The notes beneath the pieces were generated by a model. That model was not told the DNA's origin. It saw only the letters and a list, made by a program, of their open reading frames with translations, and ran no database searches. Shown here one piece after another: positions 39,108-48,496 of a DNA stretch of 64,000 nucleotides. The stretch lies in assembly GCF_034314165.1 (NCBI RefSeq), contig NZ_JAVIWK010000001.1:2371001-2435000 (forward strand), given 5' to 3'. Every line of letters begins with the position of its first letter. Position 1 is the stretch's first letter. The translations under genes and the position numbers were made by a program. Origin of the DNA: Pseudomonas sp. Bout1. Its GTDB lineage: Bacteria > Pseudomonadota > Gammaproteobacteria > Pseudomonadales > Pseudomonadaceae.

Positions 39108-40067
39108 ATGAAGCTGCCATTTGCTGGACGTCTTCTTGCTGTCGCTGTGCTTGCTGCCGCATCCGCCGCCCTGCCTCTTTCCTCTGTATTTGCTGCCGAG
39201 ACCGCCGCCAAACCCAAGGTCGGCCTGGTCATGAAGTCCCTCGCCAACGAATTCTTCGTCACCATGCAAGACGGTGCCAAGGAATACCAGAAGGCTCACT
39301 CCGCTGATTTCGACATGATCACCAACGGGATCAAGAACGAAACCGATACCTCCGCGCAGATTGATATCGTCAATCAGATGATCCTGTCCAAGGTTGACGC
39401 GATTGTCATTGCTCCCGCCGACTCGAAAGCCTTGGTTACCGTGCTGAAAAAAGCCTCGGATAAGGGCATCAAGATCGTCAACATCGACAACCGTCTTGAC
39501 GTGGACGTGCTGAAAAGCAAAAAACTCGATATCCCATTCGTAGGCCCCGACAACCGCAAGGGCGCGCGTCTGGTCGGTGAAGAACTGGCCAAGCACCTCA
39601 CCAAAGGTGACCAGGTTGGCATCATCGAAGGCGTGTCCACCACCACCAACGCCCAGCAGCGTACCGCGGGCTTCAAGGACGCGATGGATGCCGCCGGCAT
39701 GAAGATCGTCTCCACCCAGTCCGGTGAGTGGGAAATCGACAAGGGCAACGCGATTGCCGCTGCAATGCTCCAGGCAAACCCGAACATCAAGGCACTGTTG
39801 GCCGGTAACGACAACATGGCCCTGGGCGCAGTCTCCGCCGTGCGTGGCGCTGGCAAGGCCGGCAAAGTGCTCGTGGTGGGCTACGACAACATCGAGGCCA
39901 TCAAGCCGATGCTGCAGGACGGCCGTGTCCTGGCCACCGCCGACCAGGCGGCTGCCCAGCAAGCCGTTTTCGGTATCCAGAACGCCCTGAAGCTGGTCAA
40001 GGGTGAAAAAGTCGATGCCGTGGATGGCATGATCGAAACCCCGGTCGAACTCATCCTCAAGAAGTAA
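39108..40067 (+). CDS. rbsB: Ribose ABC transporter, periplasmic binding protein
   Basis: A 319-residue periplasmic sugar-binding protein with a signal peptide (about 1-28, ending VFA) and a Peripla_BP_4-type fold: KVGLVMKSLANEFFVTMQDGAK at the start and LLAGNDNMALGAVSAVRGAGK in the second lobe. It delivers ribose to RbsA/RbsC. First gene of the operon rbsBACRKD; the start has GGAGTGAACCC upstream. 58 bp separate it from rbsA. Confidence 0.94.
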   Translation: MKLPFAGRLLAVAVLAAASAALPLSSVFAAETAAKPKVGLVMKSLANEFFVTMQDGAKEYQKAHSADFDMITNGIKNETDTSAQIDIVNQMILSKVDAIVIAPADSKALVTVLKKASDKGIKIVNIDNRLDVDVLKSKKLDIPFVGPDNRKGARLVGEELAKHLTKGDQVGIIEGVSTTTNAQQRTAGFKDAMDAAGMKIVSTQSGEWEIDKGNAIAAAMLQANPNIKALLAGNDNMALGAVSAVRGAGKAGKVLVVGYDNIEAIKPMLQDGRVLATADQAAAQQAVFGIQNALKLVKGEKVDAVDGMIETPVELILKK

Positions 40068-40125
40068 TTCCCGGCAGCACCAAACAGCGTCCGCTCACCC
40101 CGAGCGGACGCCTGGAGACGTTCCT

Positions 40126-41679
40126 ATGTCATCTTCCGCACCGAACGCTGTCCTCTCGGTCAGCGGTATCGGCAAGACCTATGCCCAACCGGTTCTATCC
40201 GACATCACCCTGACGCTCAATCGTGGGGAAGTGTTGGCGCTTACCGGTGAGAATGGCGCAGGTAAAAGTACCCTGTCGAAGATTATCGGCGGGCTGGTTA
40301 CACCGACCGACGGCCAGATGCAGTTCAATGGCCAGGCCTACACGCCGGGCAGCCGGACCCAGGCTGAAGAGCAGGGCATCCGCATGGTCATGCAGGAACT
40401 CAACCTGCTGCCGACCCTGACCGTCGCCGAAAACCTGTTCCTCGACAACCTGCCCAGCCACGGTGGCTGGATCAGCCGCAAGCAACTGCGCAAGGCCGCC
40501 ATCGAAGCCATGGCCCAGGTTGGCCTGGACGCCATCGACCCGGACACCCTGGTCGGCAGCCTCGGTATCGGCCACCAACAAATGGTCGAGATCGCCCGCA
40601 ACCTGATTGGCGATTGCCACGTACTGATCCTTGACGAACCCACGGCGATGTTGACTGCCCGTGAAGTCGAGATGCTGTTTGAACAAATTACCCGCCTGCA
40701 AGCCCGGGGCGTGTCGATCATCTATATTTCCCACCGGCTCGAAGAACTGGCCCGTGTCGCCCAGCGCATTGCGGTATTGCGTGACGGCAAGCTGGTGTGT
40801 GTCGAGCCGATGGCCAATTACAACAGTGAGCAACTGGTCACGCTGATGGTGGGCCGCGAACTGGGCGAGAAAATCGACCTGGGCCCGCGCACCATTGGCG
40901 CGCCGCTGTTGACGGTAAAAGGCCTGACCCGCTCGGACAAGGTCCGCGATGTGTCCTTTGAAGTGCGTGCCGGTGAAATCTACGGCATCTCCGGCCTGAT
41001 CGGGGCTGGCCGTACGGAGTTGTTGCGCCTGATCTTCGGCGCCGATATCGCCGACAGCGGCACGGTGGCCCTGGGCACACCCGCGCAAGTTGTCAGCATT
41101 CGTTCGCCCGTCGACGCGGTAGGTCACGGCATCGCCCTGATCACCGAGGACCGCAAGGGCGAAGGCCTGCTGCTGACCCAATCGATCGGCGCCAATATCG
41201 CATTGGGTAACATGCCTAAGGTCTCCAGCGGTGGGCTGGTCAATAGTCGTGACGAAACGGCCTTGGCCAAGCGCCAGGTCGACGCCATGCGCATCCGCAG
41301 TTCCAGCACGGCGCAGTTGGTGTCGGAGTTGTCGGGCGGCAACCAGCAGAAGGTGGTGATCGGCCGCTGGCTGGAGCGCGATTGCGCGGTGATGCTGTTC
41401 GATGAGCCCACCCGGGGAATCGACGTCGGCGCCAAATTCGATATTTACGCCTTGCTCGGCGACTTGACCCGCCAGGGTAAAGCGCTGGTGGTGGTGTCCA
41501 GCGACCTGCGTGAGCTGATGCTGATCTGCGACCGTATCGGCGTGCTCTCCGCCGGGCGCCTGATCGAGACCTTCGAGCGCGACAGCTGGACCCAGGACGA
41601 ATTGCTTGCGGCCGCATTTGCCGGCTATCAGAAACGTGATGCGCTGCTCAACGACGCAGCGCCTAGGAATACCCCATGA
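40126..41679 (+). CDS. rbsA: Ribose ABC transporter, ATP-binding protein
   Basis: A 517-residue tandem ABC ATPase. The N-terminal half has Walker A GENGAGKST (about 38-46), signature LGIGHQQMVEIARN and Walker B VLILDEPTA; the C-terminal half has a degenerate P-loop GLIGAGRTELLR, the signature LSGGNQQKVVIGRWL and VMLFDEPTRGID. This is the layout of the sugar CUT2 family. The stop overlaps rbsC by four bases. Confidence 0.95.
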   Translation: MSSSAPNAVLSVSGIGKTYAQPVLSDITLTLNRGEVLALTGENGAGKSTLSKIIGGLVTPTDGQMQFNGQAYTPGSRTQAEEQGIRMVMQELNLLPTLTVAENLFLDNLPSHGGWISRKQLRKAAIEAMAQVGLDAIDPDTLVGSLGIGHQQMVEIARNLIGDCHVLILDEPTAMLTAREVEMLFEQITRLQARGVSIIYISHRLEELARVAQRIAVLRDGKLVCVEPMANYNSEQLVTLMVGRELGEKIDLGPRTIGAPLLTVKGLTRSDKVRDVSFEVRAGEIYGISGLIGAGRTELLRLIFGADIADSGTVALGTPAQVVSIRSPVDAVGHGIALITEDRKGEGLLLTQSIGANIALGNMPKVSSGGLVNSRDETALAKRQVDAMRIRSSSTAQLVSELSGGNQQKVVIGRWLERDCAVMLFDEPTRGIDVGAKFDIYALLGDLTRQGKALVVVSSDLRELMLICDRIGVLSAGRLIETFERDSWTQDELLAAAFAGYQKRDALLNDAAPRNTP

Positions 41680-42653
41680 AAACCACTTCCTCTCCCGCAA
41701 AACGTGGCGGCAACTTCTATGGCCTGGGCACCTACCTGGGCCTGGCCGGTGCCTTGCTGGCGATGATTGCGTTGTTCTCGTTCCTGAGCGACCACTTCCT
41801 CTCGTACGACACCTTCAGCACCCTGGCCAACCAGATTCCCGACCTGATGGTGTTGGCGGTTGGCATGACCTTCGTGCTGATCATCGGTGGCATCGACTTG
41901 TCGGTAGGTTCCGTGTTGGCGCTGGCCGCTTCGGCCGTCAGCGTGGCGATTCTCGGCTGGGGCTGGAGTGTGTTACCGGCCGCCATACTGGGCATGGGCT
42001 GCGCGGCGTTGGCCGGGACCATTACCGGCTCTATTACGGTGGCGTGGCGCATCCCGTCGTTCATCGTGTCACTCGGCGTGCTGGAAATGGCCCGCGGCGT
42101 GGCGTACCAGATGACCGGCTCGCGCACCGCCTACATCGGTGATTCATTTGCCTGGTTGTCCAACCCGGTGGCCTTCGGCATCTCACCTTCGTTCATCATT
42201 GCGTTGCTGGTGATCATCGCCGCGCAACTGGTGTTGACGCGTACTGTGTTTGGTCGCTACCTGATCGGCATCGGCACCAACGAGGAGGCCGTGCGCCTCG
42301 CTGGGATCAATCCCAAGCCGTACAAAATCCTGGTGTTCAGCCTGATGGGCCTGTTGGCCGGCGTGGCGGCACTGTTTCAGATTTCGCGCCTTGAAGCGGC
42401 GGATCCAAACGCCGGTTCCGGCCTTGAGCTGCAAGTCATCGCTGCGGTGGTAATCGGCGGCACCAGCCTGATGGGCGGGCGTGGCTCGGTGATCAGTACC
42501 TTCTTCGGCGTGCTGATTATCTCGGTACTGGCGGCAGGGCTGGCGCAAATTGGCGCCACCGAACCGACCAAACGTATCATCACCGGTGCCGTGATCGTGA
42601 TCGCGGTGGTGCTGGATACTTACCGCAGCCAGCGCGCCAGTCGGCGAGCCTGA
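41676..42653 (+). CDS. rbsC: Ribose ABC transporter, permease
   Basis: A 325-residue polytopic permease with eight to ten hydrophobic segments and the CUT2 motifs GGIDLSVGSVLALAA and GIGTNEEAVRLAGINPK, which contacts the ATPase. It overlaps rbsA by four bases (ATGA) and is followed by rbsR three bases after its stop, so transport and regulation genes are one unit. Confidence 0.94.
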   Translation: MKTTSSPAKRGGNFYGLGTYLGLAGALLAMIALFSFLSDHFLSYDTFSTLANQIPDLMVLAVGMTFVLIIGGIDLSVGSVLALAASAVSVAILGWGWSVLPAAILGMGCAALAGTITGSITVAWRIPSFIVSLGVLEMARGVAYQMTGSRTAYIGDSFAWLSNPVAFGISPSFIIALLVIIAAQLVLTRTVFGRYLIGIGTNEEAVRLAGINPKPYKILVFSLMGLLAGVAALFQISRLEAADPNAGSGLELQVIAAVVIGGTSLMGGRGSVISTFFGVLIISVLAAGLAQIGATEPTKRIITGAVIVIAVVLDTYRSQRASRRA

Positions 42654-42656
42654 GCC

Positions 42657-43679
42657 ATGGCAACGATCAAGGATGTGGCCGCGCTTGCAGGGATTTCCTA
42701 CACCACCGTGTCCCATGTGGTAAACAAGACGCGCCCGGTCAGTGAGCACGTACGGATCAAGGTCGAGGCTGCCATCAAGCAGCTCGACTACGTGCCCAGT
42801 GCGGTCGCGCGATCGCTGAAGGCCAAGACCACGGCGACCATCGGCCTGCTGGTGCCCAACAGCCTCAACCCGTATTTTGCGGAATTGGCCCGGGGCATCG
42901 AGGATTACTGCGAACGGAACGGCTATTGCGTGATCCTCTGCAACTCCGACGATAATGCCGAAAAGCAGCGCAGCTACCTGAGGGTGCTGCTGGAAAAACG
43001 TATAGACGGGTTGATCGTGACCTCGGTAGGCGGCGACGACAGCGGCCTGGCGACGGGCCTCAAAGCGGTGCGCACGCCCATGGTCATCGTCGACCGTGCG
43101 CTGGACGGGATCGATGTGGACCTGGTGCGTATCGACCACGAACAGGGCGCCTACCTGGCGACCCGACACTTGCTGGACCTGGGGCACCGCGACATAGCCT
43201 GCATTGGTGGTCCGGGCCATACCCGAGTCGCGCAGATGCGTATGGCGGGTTATTACCGCGCCCTGGCCGAGGCGGGCCTTGAAGCCCTTGCGGGCCGTGT
43301 GCTGGAAAGTGATTTCACCAGCACCGGTGGTTACGCTGCTGCCGCCCAATTGCTGGCGGATAACCCGCCCAGCGCGATTTTTGCCGGCAACGACATGATC
43401 GGTTTCGGTGTATTGCGCGCGGCTGCCGAGCGCAATATCCGGGTGCCCGGCGAGCTGTCGGTGATCGGGTTTGATGATATCCAGATGAGCCAGTACGTGT
43501 ACCCGGCGCTGACCACGGTGGGCCAGTCGATCCTGCAGTTGGGAGAGATGGCGGCCGAGCTTTTATTGCGACGAATTGCGACACCCCAATTGCCGATCGA
43601 TCAACGCATCGTGACGCCGAGTATTGTCTTGCGCGAGTCGACGGCGCCGTTGGCCGGCGTGTTTGCCCAATACCGCTGA
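42657..43679 (+). CDS. rbsR: Ribose operon repressor, LacI family
   Basis: A 340-residue LacI-family regulator with an N-terminal helix-turn-helix (TIKDVAALAGISYTTVSHVV, residues 3-22), the hinge helix SAVARSLKAKTTATIGLLVPN and a periplasmic-binding-protein-like effector domain. It most likely binds the palindrome at 38969 and releases it on ribose. It is unusual only in its location in the middle of the operon it should control, which gives autoregulation. Confidence 0.92.
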   Translation: MATIKDVAALAGISYTTVSHVVNKTRPVSEHVRIKVEAAIKQLDYVPSAVARSLKAKTTATIGLLVPNSLNPYFAELARGIEDYCERNGYCVILCNSDDNAEKQRSYLRVLLEKRIDGLIVTSVGGDDSGLATGLKAVRTPMVIVDRALDGIDVDLVRIDHEQGAYLATRHLLDLGHRDIACIGGPGHTRVAQMRMAGYYRALAEAGLEALAGRVLESDFTSTGGYAAAAQLLADNPPSAIFAGNDMIGFGVLRAAAERNIRVPGELSVIGFDDIQMSQYVYPALTTVGQSILQLGEMAAELLLRRIATPQLPIDQRIVTPSIVLRESTAPLAGVFAQYR

Positions 43680-43702
43680 ACCGAATTGATGAGTACTGAT
43701 GT

Positions 43703-44620
43703 ATGCCAGCAAAAGTAGTGGTAATAGGCAGCCTGAACATGGACCTGGTCACCCGGGCCAGCCGGCTGCCCCGCGCCGGTGAAACCCTGATCGGCCAATC
43801 GTTTTCCACCGTCCCGGGCGGCAAGGGCGCGAACCAGGCGGTCGCTTCGGCGCGGCTGGGTGCGCAGGTGGCAATGGTCGGCTGCGTGGGCACGGATGCC
43901 TATGGCGCGCAATTGCGCGATGCGCTGTTGGTGGAGGGGATTGACTGCCAGGCCGTCAGCAGCGTCGACGGTTCCAGTGGCGTGGCGCTGATTGTGGTGG
44001 ATGACAGCAGCCAGAATGCGATCGTGATCGTCGCCGGCGGCAATGGCGAGCTCACGCCAGCCAAGCTGCAGACATTTGACAGTGTGCTGCAGGCCGCCGA
44101 CGTCATCGTCTGCCAGCTTGAAACACCGATGGACACAGTGGGGCATGCCCTCAAGCGCGGTCGCGAACTGGGCAAGACAGTGATCCTGAATCCGGCACCG
44201 GCCAGTGGCCCGCTGCCTGCAGATTGGTACGCCGCCATCGATTACCTGATCCCCAACGAAAGCGAGGCCTCGGCCTTGAGCGGCGTGGTGGTCGACTCCC
44301 TGGACAGCGCCAAGGTCGCCGCAACGCGGTTGATCAAGGCCGGCGCCGGCAAAGTAATCATTACCCTGGGTTCCGAGGGCGCGTTGTTTGCCGATGGCAA
44401 AGGCTTTGAGCACCTGGTGGCGCCCAAGGTCAAGGCGATCGATACCACGGCTGCCGGCGACACCTTCGTAGGTGGTTTTGCGGCGGCGCTGGCCAACGGC
44501 AAGAGCGAGGCTGAAGCCATTCGTTTTGGCCAGGTGGCGGCCGCATTGTCGGTGACCCGCGCCGGTGCACAACCCTCTATTCCCACATCGCACGACGTCC
44601 AAGGTTTTGTGCTCTCATGA
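43703..44620 (+). CDS. rbsK: Ribokinase
   Basis: A 305-residue PfkB-family kinase that makes ribose 5-phosphate. The sugar-binding [20 protein letters not shown] and [15 protein letters not shown] at the N-terminus and the C-terminal catalytic [17 protein letters not shown] with the base Asp are all present. It overlaps rbsD by four bases. Confidence 0.95.
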   Translation: MPAKVVVIGSLNMDLVTRASRLPRAGETLIGQSFSTVPGGKGANQAVASARLGAQVAMVGCVGTDAYGAQLRDALLVEGIDCQAVSSVDGSSGVALIVVDDSSQNAIVIVAGGNGELTPAKLQTFDSVLQAADVIVCQLETPMDTVGHALKRGRELGKTVILNPAPASGPLPADWYAAIDYLIPNESEASALSGVVVDSLDSAKVAATRLIKAGAGKVIITLGSEGALFADGKGFEHLVAPKVKAIDTTAAGDTFVGGFAAALANGKSEAEAIRFGQVAAALSVTRAGAQPSIPTSHDVQGFVLS

Positions 44621-45021
44621 AAAAGACTCCTCTGCTCAATATTGCGCTGTCGCGGCTGATCGCGTCCCTCGGCCATGGCGACATTCTGGTGATCGGTGAT
44701 GCCGGCCTGCCGGTGCCGCCGGGCGTCGAACTGATCGACTTGGCACTGACCAAAGGCATCCCGGATTTCGTCAGCACCTTGCGCATCGTGCTCAGCGAAA
44801 TGCAGGTGGAAAGCCACGTGCTCGCGGAAGAAATCCTGCTCAAGCAACCGCCGGCCCTGACGGACCTCAACACCCTGACCGAGCAGGCCGCCCTCGGCGA
44901 GCGCCGCCTGGTCAGCCATGAAGAGTTCAAACATCTCAGCCGCAAGGCGAGGGCGGTGGTGCGCACCGGCGAGTGCCAGCCTTATTGCAATATTGCGCTG
45001 GTCTCCGGCGTAACGTTCTAG
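44617..45021 (+). CDS. rbsD: D-ribose pyranase
   Basis: A 134-residue enzyme interconverting pyranose and furanose forms of ribose, so that ribokinase gets its substrate. It starts [32 protein letters not shown], with the catalytic His20 of the family, and ends [19 protein letters not shown]. It overlaps rbsK by four bases and is followed 26 bp later by the nucleoside hydrolase gene. Confidence 0.94.
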   Translation: MKKTPLLNIALSRLIASLGHGDILVIGDAGLPVPPGVELIDLALTKGIPDFVSTLRIVLSEMQVESHVLAEEILLKQPPALTDLNTLTEQAALGERRLVSHEEFKHLSRKARAVVRTGECQPYCNIALVSGVTF

Positions 45022-45047
45022 AATTTCTCAACGACAAGGAGTGCGTC

Positions 45048-46076
45048 ATGCAACGTGGTACCCAAACCCTGCGACACCTGTTCCGGAGTGTGCTGCTTTT
45101 GTCCGTGCTGACCGCTGCAAGCGCCCACGCGGCGGAAAAAATCGACCTGATCATCGACACCGACCCGGGTGCCGATGACGTAGTTGCCTTGCTGTTTGCC
45201 ATGGCCTCGCCCGATGAGCTGCAGATCCGCGCGCTGACCACCGTGGCTGGCAACGTGCGCCTGGACAAGACCTCGCGCAATGCACGGCTGGCCCGGGAGT
45301 GGGCGGGGCGCGAGGATATTCCGGTATACGCCGGTGCCCCGAAACCCATGCTGCGCACGCCGATCTATGCCGAAAACATCCACGGCAAGGAAGGTATCTC
45401 CGGTGTCACCGTGCATGAGCCGAAAAAAGGCCTGGCCGAAGGCAACGCCGTTGATTACCTGATCAAGACTCTCAGCACCGCCAAGCCCCACAGCATTACC
45501 CTCGCCATGCTCGGCCCGCAGACCAACCTGGCGCTGGCATTGACCCAGGCGCCGGAGATTACTCAAGGCATCAAGGAAGTGGTGGTGATGGGCGGCGCGC
45601 ACTTCAACGGTGGCAATATCACGCCAGTGGCCGAGTTCAACCTGTTCGCAGACCCAATCGCGGCCGAAATCGTGCTTAAAAGTGGCGTCAAGCTGACTTA
45701 CCTGCCGCTGGACGTGACCCACAAGGTGCTGACCAGCGAAGCGCGCCTGAAGCAAATCGCTGCACTGAACAACAACGCGAGCAAAGTGGTGGGCGATATT
45801 CTCAATGAATACGTCAAGGGCGACATGGAGCACTACGGCATCCCGGGTGGCCCGGTGCATGACGCTACCGTCATTGCCTATCTGCTCAAGCCTTCGCTGT
45901 TCAGCGGCCGTGAGGTCAATGTGGTGGTGGACAGCCGTGAAGGCCCAACCTTTGGCCAGACCATCGTTGATTGGTATGACGGTTTGAAACAGCCCAAGAA
46001 TGCGTTCTGGGTTGAAAACGGCGATGCCCAAGGCTTCTTCGACCTGTTGACCGAGCGCCTCGGCCGCCTGAAGTAA
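45048..46076 (+). CDS. Exported nucleoside hydrolase
   Basis: A 342-residue IunH-family nucleosidase that splits nucleosides into base and ribose. The calcium-binding DTDPGADDVVALLFA (about 34-48) and the C-terminal HDATVIAYLLKP are present. It has a signal peptide (about 1-28, ending AHA) and so should act in the periplasm, feeding ribose to RbsB. Start ATG at 45048 has AAGGAG nine bases upstream. It is the last gene of the operon. Confidence 0.9.
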   Translation: MQRGTQTLRHLFRSVLLLSVLTAASAHAAEKIDLIIDTDPGADDVVALLFAMASPDELQIRALTTVAGNVRLDKTSRNARLAREWAGREDIPVYAGAPKPMLRTPIYAENIHGKEGISGVTVHEPKKGLAEGNAVDYLIKTLSTAKPHSITLAMLGPQTNLALALTQAPEITQGIKEVVVMGGAHFNGGNITPVAEFNLFADPIAAEIVLKSGVKLTYLPLDVTHKVLTSEARLKQIAALNNNASKVVGDILNEYVKGDMEHYGIPGGPVHDATVIAYLLKPSLFSGREVNVVVDSREGPTFGQTIVDWYDGLKQPKNAFWVENGDAQGFFDLLTERLGRLK

Positions 46077-46110
46077 AGCGGTTTGCCGGTCGGCGTTCGC
46101 CGGCTGGTTC

Positions 46111-46323
46111 TTACTCGCGTTCGGGGTCTTGCGCCCCCAGGTGATCGGCTGGGTATTTCTCGAATACCTGGCCGATAAATGCCTGTGCGGCCTGGGTGCC
46201 CAATGCCTTCACCAGCAGATCAATACCGATGATTGCCAACTCTTCCGGGCTTCCGGGGCTGTAGGAGCCCTGCCCATGGGGCCACTTGGCTTTGATGTCG
46301 GCATGGATCGTCACGGTGGTCAT
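46111..46323 (-). CDS. Small conserved hypothetical protein
   Basis: A 70-residue acidic protein (TTVTIHADIKAKWPHGQG..., SPEELAIIGIDLLVKALG) with no export signal. Function not recognised. It is convergent with the ribose operon. A hairpin at about 46087-46108 (CCGG...CCGG) lies between the two. Confidence 0.55.
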   Translation of the reverse strand: MTTVTIHADIKAKWPHGQGSYSPGSPEELAIIGIDLLVKALGTQAAQAFIGQVFEKYPADHLGAQDPERE

Positions 46324-46468
46324 GGATGTCTCGCGAGGCTGAAAGGCTGTTGGTGCGTTATCTGGCGTGCGGAGTTAACCATTTTGCGCGACGTTTGGCA
46401 CTGCTACTTAGGCATGAGGGCAGGGCTGTGCGACACTGCCCGCCTGTTTAATTGCCAGGGCAAACCGC

Positions 46469-46774
46469 GTGCAGATTGATTTGACCAACCCCGATAACCT
46501 CACGCTGGGGGCTGTTCGCCAGATGCTTGCGTCTGCCAGCGACAACGTTCACACCCAATTGCGTGTCACCAGGGCGGGCATTGCCTACATCTCTTCGGGC
46601 GTGGTGGGCGGTGTTGATATCGACGGCCTGCTGTTCCGCCTCGAAACCTGGGCTGCGGGTTCCGGTTATGTCGGCAACGTGGCAGCCAGCGATGAGGTGT
46701 GGGTGATGCAGATTTTCAACGCGCTCAAGCAAAACTGGCCGAAGCCGCCGTTTGACTACATCGACATCTACTGA
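46469..46774 (+). CDS. Conserved hypothetical protein
   Basis: A 101-residue protein with GTG start that resembles uncharacterised Pseudomonas proteins; no signal peptide or membrane segment. The composition is gene-like and well packed (LTLGAVRQMLASASDNVHTQ, ending FDYIDIY). No function can be given. Confidence 0.6.
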   Translation: MQIDLTNPDNLTLGAVRQMLASASDNVHTQLRVTRAGIAYISSGVVGGVDIDGLLFRLETWAAGSGYVGNVAASDEVWVMQIFNALKQNWPKPPFDYIDIY

Positions 46775-46921
46775 CTGCATTCATATCTGGTGACGATTGA
46801 TTCGCCTGTGGCGCGTGTCGAGTCAGGCAGACTGGCCCATGGCCCATTGTGACAATTCTGAAACCAATCGGCCAAACCACGGTCGCACGATCTCTGTCCA
46901 TTTTTTCTCAAAGGAGGCTTC

Positions 46922-47242
46922 ATGCCTTGGAAGCTCGCATCATTCGGTACTTTGTTGGCTGCGCTTGTGTTGTCGGGTTGCAGCACCCCGGGTACCTCTG
47001 AGCCAGCCAAAGACACGGCCGCGGCCGATGCTGGTCACAGCCGCTGTGAGGCAAAGGCTGCCGAATTCGCGGTTGGCCAGAAGGCTTCGCCACAACTGCT
47101 GGAGCAGGCCCGCAGCCGCGCCGGTGCGCAGAATGCACGCATTCTCAAGCCCGATGACATGGTCACTCTGGAATACCGTTCTGATCGCCTGAACCTCAAC
47201 ACCGACGACAACCTGGTGATCAATCGGGTCAATTGCGGCTGA
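46922..47242 (+). CDS. Peptidase inhibitor I78 family lipoprotein
   Basis: A 106-residue lipoprotein (lipobox LSGC, Cys about 20) whose body matches the I78 inhibitor family: the start CEAKAAEFAVGQKAS, the MVTLEYRSDRLNLNTDDN reactive region, and a C-terminal Cys able to pair with the first. I78 proteins inhibit serine peptidases, so it may protect the envelope. The ATG at 46922 follows AAAGGAGG. Confidence 0.82.
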   Translation: MPWKLASFGTLLAALVLSGCSTPGTSEPAKDTAAADAGHSRCEAKAAEFAVGQKASPQLLEQARSRAGAQNARILKPDDMVTLEYRSDRLNLNTDDNLVINRVNCG

Positions 47243-47271
47243 TTAGCCCAAGGCTTTTATAGCGCCCATAA

Positions 47272-47301
47272 AAAACCCCGTCACATGGACGGGGTTTTTT
47301 T
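47272..47301. terminator. Bidirectional terminator
   Basis: AACCCCGTC pairs with GACGGGGTT around ACATG and is flanked by A and T runs, between the I78 gene and the convergent cold-shock gene. Confidence 0.9.
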
Positions 47302-47315
47302 GGCTCAGCAGAGAA

Positions 47316-47528
47316 TTACTCGCCGCGAACCTGTGCAGCTTGCATACCCTTTTGGCCTTTCTCAGCCACGAAGGAAACGGTTTGGCCTTCTTTCAGGCTT
47401 TTGAAACCGTCGCTTTCGATAGCTTTGAAGTGTACGAACAGGTCGTCACCGCCACCTTGAGGAGTGATGAAGCCGAAGCCTTTTTCATCGTTGAACCATT
47501 TAACGGTGCCGGTTTGGCGATTAGACAT
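47316..47528 (-). CDS. Cold-shock family RNA/DNA-binding protein
   Basis: A 70-residue CspA-family protein with the RNP motifs KGFGFITPQ and DLFVHFKAI on an OB fold, starting [14 protein letters not shown]. It melts RNA structure or acts as an RNA chaperone. The ATG at 47528 has a GAGAT-rich leader. It may or may not be cold-induced; several paralogues are normal in pseudomonads, so no letter is given. Confidence 0.94.
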   Translation of the reverse strand: MSNRQTGTVKWFNDEKGFGFITPQGGGDDLFVHFKAIESDGFKSLKEGQTVSFVAEKGQKGMQAAQVRGE

Positions 47529-47683
47529 GGTGTATCTCCAAGAAACATATATTTTCAGTAGTGCTGTGCTGCTCAGGCCAACTGGGCACACCGAGCTATC
47601 ATAGTCGAAATGTTCGGCTTGGGAGCCCCCCCAAGGCATTGTTTGCTAGTCAATCGCGTTGTGTTTCATGCCTTGGTTGGCTG

Positions 47684-47706
47684 AAAGCCCCGAACTACGG
47701 GGCTTT
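47684..47706. terminator. Terminator hairpin between the csp leader and the next gene
   Basis: AAAGCCCCGAACTACGGGGCTTT is a perfect short stem with a T or A run. It lies between two minus-strand genes and would end the one at 47818-48129. Confidence 0.8.
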
Positions 47707-47817
47707 CGCATGAAATACCAGCTGTTAAAAAAAGCCGTAAAAGCTGCGTAATTTGTGAGAAATGGCAGTTTTTGGGGCGTTTTTTGGTGTTTTACGGGGG
47801 CTGCCGGGGCGCCAGGC

Positions 47818-48129
47818 TTACTTTTTCTTGACGACCTTGCACGACGAAATGGCGCCAACGGCCTTGTTTTTCAGTTCCGGCGACGCGTTCTGATTGGTCA
47901 TCAGTTCCTTGATCTCGGCAGTACTCAATTCGGCATTGATTTTGTCGGCACCGCATTCGCAGTGGTCTTTGGCTGTCTTGGCATCAACGTTCTGACTGGC
48001 AGCTGCGCTGCAATCCTTGACGAAGCTTTCCCGCGCACCGGCAGGCCAGTTCGAAGGCGCAGCGGCGTGTGTGCCCAGGGAAATGAGGGTCAGGGATGCG
48101 GCAAGGGCGAAAGTCGAGGTAAAACGCAT
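47818..48129 (-). CDS. Small exported cysteine-containing protein
   Basis: A 103-residue protein with a signal peptide (about 1-23, ending HAA) and three to four cysteines (VKDCSAAAS, DHCECGADKI, SSCKVVKK), suggesting periplasmic disulfides. I do not recognise a family with certainty. The 367 bp between its start and thrS hold promoter and leader sequence for both divergent genes. Confidence 0.7.
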   Translation of the reverse strand: MRFTSTFALAASLTLISLGTHAAAPSNWPAGARESFVKDCSAAASQNVDAKTAKDHCECGADKINAELSTAEIKELMTNQNASPELKNKAVGAISSCKVVKKK

Positions 48130-48496
48130 GATTAAATGCTCCTGGAGTCGTGGACGAACGGTGATTCTCGGTGTGTTTGAGGCCCGCCGTACAGTTCAAG
48201 TTCACTTTTGCCCATATAAAGCCGGGAATTTGCGTTTCCTGAGGCCGAGCGGGCGTCATGACCGTTCATCTGTGCTAGCATCTTTCGCCTGGCTATTTTC
48301 CGGTGTGCCCTTTGCCGCCTTGCCAGGTTCTTTTTGTTTAACTCCAGTCACTCTGGTTCGATTATCGGTTGGCCGAAAGGCTCCTGCCGCTGTAAGGCAG
48401 GCGTTCATCATTGAACGGCCTGGTGTTGGATCTTGTACTGGCTCATCCCAACCCACGTGACCTTTGGTAGGGGTCACCACTAGGAGAGGAGGCGCC

